64,000 nt of DNA from Rhizobium sp. WYCCWR10014. GTDB taxonomy: Bacteria > Pseudomonadota > Alphaproteobacteria > Rhizobiales > Rhizobiaceae. Made by a program: the position numbers and the translations under genes. Shown here in pieces: positions 62,138 to 64,000 of this stretch. The DNA lies in assembly GCF_001657485.1 (NCBI RefSeq), contig NZ_LXFU01000037.1, forward strand, positions 186,001 through 250,000, read 5' to 3'. The notes below the pieces were generated by a model, which saw only the letters and a program-made list of their open reading frames with translations, was not told the DNA's origin and did not search any database. Each line of letters opens with the position of its first letter. The first letter of the stretch is position 1.

Positions 62138-63694
62138 TTACTTTTCGCCGCTCTCGCCGACGGCTGCTTCGGCGGCCGCGATATCGGCCTGGCGCTTTGC
62201 CACTTCGGCGCCGATCGGTGGCCCCTTGAAGCGCCGGCTTTCGAAACCGAACCAAACGATTGCCGTCAGAACCAGGAAACCAACGGTGATGTAGAGCGCC
62301 CATTCGTTCGGCGGCTGAATGCCGAGAATGAAGATCAGGATCATCGCGATGACGGTCAGCACGGCAAAGAGCTTGAAGACGCCTTCGCCGAGGTTCCACG
62401 GCCCCATCTTGTCCCACTTCGACGTGCCCCAGGCGAACAGGCCGAGCGTGATCGGGATCGCGAAGGAGAAGAACAGGAAGATGACGGTGCACGAGACGAC
62501 GATCGTATAGACTGGCGTGTCGCCGATCGAAACGAGCGAGGAACCCCAGACGAACAGAACCGACAGAATCGAGCCGGTCCAGATCGCAGCCACCGGCGTG
62601 CGGTATTGCGGGCTGACCTTCGACAAGGCCTTCGATGCCGGCAGACCACCATCACGCGAGAAGGCGAAGATCATGCGCGAGACCGAGGTGACGGTGGCAA
62701 GACCGCACAGCCACTGGCTGACCAGGATCGCGAGGTAGAGAATATCCTTGACGATCGGGTTGACCTGGCTGTCCATCGCCCAGAAGAACACGTTCCAGCC
62801 CTGCTTTGCCGCATCGTCCATGTTCGGCAGCATCAGAACGAAGGCGCACAGCATGATGTAGCCGAAAAGAGCCGACCACAGGACGGAGGAGACCATGCCG
62901 CGCGGAACCGATTCGGCAGCCTTGACAGTCTCTTCCGATGTATGCGCCGAGGCGTCATAGCCGGTGATGGTGTAGATCGGCAGCAGCAAGCCGAGAAGGA
63001 AGACCCAGGCGCCCGAGGTGGAAGGCCAGACGTTGCCCCCGACTTCGCCGGAATAGTTGGCAAAAGTGAAGAGACGGCCGATCTCGTAGGAGGGCGCTGC
63101 GATGAGGCAGACGGCCGACAGCGCGATAGCGGTCGCGAAGATGAGATAACCCGAGAAATCGGTCAGCTTCGCGGTCAGTCCGATGCCCATGTGGTTCACG
63201 AGCGCCTGCGCGCCGGTGATGACCACGAGGAAGATGATGCGCACCGCTATCGTGTCGGTCAGTCCGAAATAGCTGGTGCCGAACGACCCCATGAAGAAAT
63301 AATAGGTGCCGACATTGATGGCGCCGAGCACTGTGACGAGACCGAGCAGGTTGAACCAGGCGGTCACCCAGCCGGTGAAACGGTTTCCGAGGATCGAGCT
63401 CCAGTGATAGAGGCCGCCGGCCGTCGGATAGGCCGAGCTGATCTGCGCCATGCCGATGGCGAAGACGAGCGAGATGAAGCAGCCGACCGGCCAGCCGATG
63501 CCGATGGCGGCGCCGCCGGCGCCCGAGGTCGCCTGCGCCAGCGAGTTGATGCCACCGGAGAGAATGCAGATGATGGAGAATGATACGGCGAAGTTCGAGA
63601 ACGAACTCATGCGTCGTTCGAGTTCCTGGGCATAACCCATGGAATGCAGGATGTGCACATCCTGCTTCTTGTCCAGTTCGGTATAATCCGACAT
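62138..63694 (-). CDS. APC-superfamily amino acid/polyamine permease
   Basis: This 518-residue protein has about 12 helices. The opening MGYAQELERRMSSFSNFAVSFS, the GGINSLAQATSGAGG stretch and GITGYDASAHTSEE-like TM6 text (ITGYDASAHTSEETVKAA) fit the BAT1/GABA-permease group of amino-acid transporters. It probably brings in GABA, choline, an amino acid or polyamine for the ligase downstream. GGGGGAAG precedes the ATG at 63694. Confidence 0.9.
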   Translation of the reverse strand: MSDYTELDKKQDVHILHSMGYAQELERRMSSFSNFAVSFSIICILSGGINSLAQATSGAGGAAIGIGWPVGCFISLVFAIGMAQISSAYPTAGGLYHWSSILGNRFTGWVTAWFNLLGLVTVLGAINVGTYYFFMGSFGTSYFGLTDTIAVRIIFLVVITGAQALVNHMGIGLTAKLTDFSGYLIFATAIALSAVCLIAAPSYEIGRLFTFANYSGEVGGNVWPSTSGAWVFLLGLLLPIYTITGYDASAHTSEETVKAAESVPRGMVSSVLWSALFGYIMLCAFVLMLPNMDDAAKQGWNVFFWAMDSQVNPIVKDILYLAILVSQWLCGLATVTSVSRMIFAFSRDGGLPASKALSKVSPQYRTPVAAIWTGSILSVLFVWGSSLVSIGDTPVYTIVVSCTVIFLFFSFAIPITLGLFAWGTSKWDKMGPWNLGEGVFKLFAVLTVIAMILIFILGIQPPNEWALYITVGFLVLTAIVWFGFESRRFKGPPIGAEVAKRQADIAAAEAAVGESGEK

Positions 63695-63814
63695 GACTTC
63701 CCCCTGTTCACGACCGGCCGCGGGATTGCGGGCCGGTTCAGTGCCAATTGTCCGCGGCATTTTCGCCGTGCGGACGTCCGCAGTTAAACTGCTCCCTCGG
63801 GTCTTCTTGTTATG

Positions 63815-64000
63815 TCAGGCGTCCAGGCTTTGCTGGAGCAGCCCTTTCAGATAGTCGGCCATGACCCCTTGGCCGGTATCGTCTGCGATGAGGTCGTTAC
63901 GGACCTCGATCATCACGTTGCGCAAGCCGTTCGAAAGCCCGTGCAGGATCAGCGTGTGGGTCACGCCGTCCTCAGGGCCGTAAGGCTCGTTGCGTTCCGT
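63815..64000 (-). CDS. N-formylglutamate amidohydrolase-like protein, 3' part only
   Basis: The last 61 codons of a protein whose start lies past the right edge. The visible text includes NEPYGPEDGVTHTL, HGLSNGLRNVMIEVRNDLI and TGQGVMADYLKGLL. This matches the C terminus of the FGase family, which hydrolyses N-formylglutamate or similar N-acyl amino acids. It lies 120 bp upstream of the permease on the same strand and probably belongs to the same catabolic cluster. Confidence 0.75.
   Translation of the reverse strand, partial: TERNEPYGPEDGVTHTLILHGLSNGLRNVMIEVRNDLIADDTGQGVMADYLKGLLQQSLDA

Noticed and set aside
62102..63583. A 493-residue plus-strand frame opposite the permease
   Set aside because: Hydrophilic, Asp/Arg/His-rich text as expected from the reverse of a membrane-protein gene.

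Overview
The window looks like the chromosome of a Rhizobium of the leguminosarum/etli type. The evidence is a GC-rich alphaproteobacterial division and cell-wall (dcw) cluster with a long-linker FtsZ, a btaA-btaB betaine-lipid pair, a type A RNase P RNA, and several rhizobial intergenic palindromic repeats. No IS element, prophage, CRISPR array, tRNA or rRNA was seen.

Region 1 (about 1-25.2 kb) is almost entirely the dcw cluster on the minus strand. In transcription order it reads mraZ, rsmH, ftsL, ftsI, murE, murF, mraY, murD, ftsW, murG, murC, murB, then ddl, ftsQ, ftsA, ftsZ, lpxC and a partial bamD. Many junctions are 4-bp overlaps or gaps under 25 bp. Between murB and ddl the cluster is split by three unrelated genes: a sugar epimerase and an MFS transporter on the plus strand, and aqpZ on the minus strand. 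Upstream of mraZ lie four TGGG repeats at exact 10-bp spacing, overlapping a good promoter candidate. rnpB follows.

Region 2 (25.3-43 kb) holds two tandem FAD oxidoreductase paralogues with a hairpin over the first start codon, two lytic transglycosylases, an amidase overlapping a DjlA-type cochaperone, PPi-dependent phosphofructokinase, a LysE exporter, a class C-type serine hydrolase, btaAB, a GH25 lysozyme lipoprotein, an MltB-type transglycosylase, an EamA transporter, a putative 25-residue membrane peptide, and metF in an operon with an ArsR-methyltransferase fusion preceded by a perfect palindrome.

Region 3 (43-57.7 kb) has an ABC-F protein (EttA type), RNase T2, a lysophospholipase-like hydrolase, an EamA transporter, a CaiB CoA-transferase coupled to a ThDP enzyme through a 17-bp duplication, RidA, a DUF442 phosphatase-like protein, an aldose-epimerase-like protein, an L,D-transpeptidase, a three-gene nitrate/sulfonate-type ABC importer and an orphan ParA ATPase.

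Region 4 (57.8-64 kb) is a minus-strand catabolic cluster: N-formylglutamate amidohydrolase-like (partial), amino acid/polyamine permease, glutamine synthetase-like ligase, aldehyde dehydrogenase and iron alcohol dehydrogenase. It is probably for amine or amino-acid use.

Taken together, the window is dominated by envelope biology (precursor synthesis, divisome, at least six peptidoglycan-modifying enzymes, betaine lipid), with transport and catabolic genes at the right end. Functional calls come from reading motifs by eye; no database search was run.
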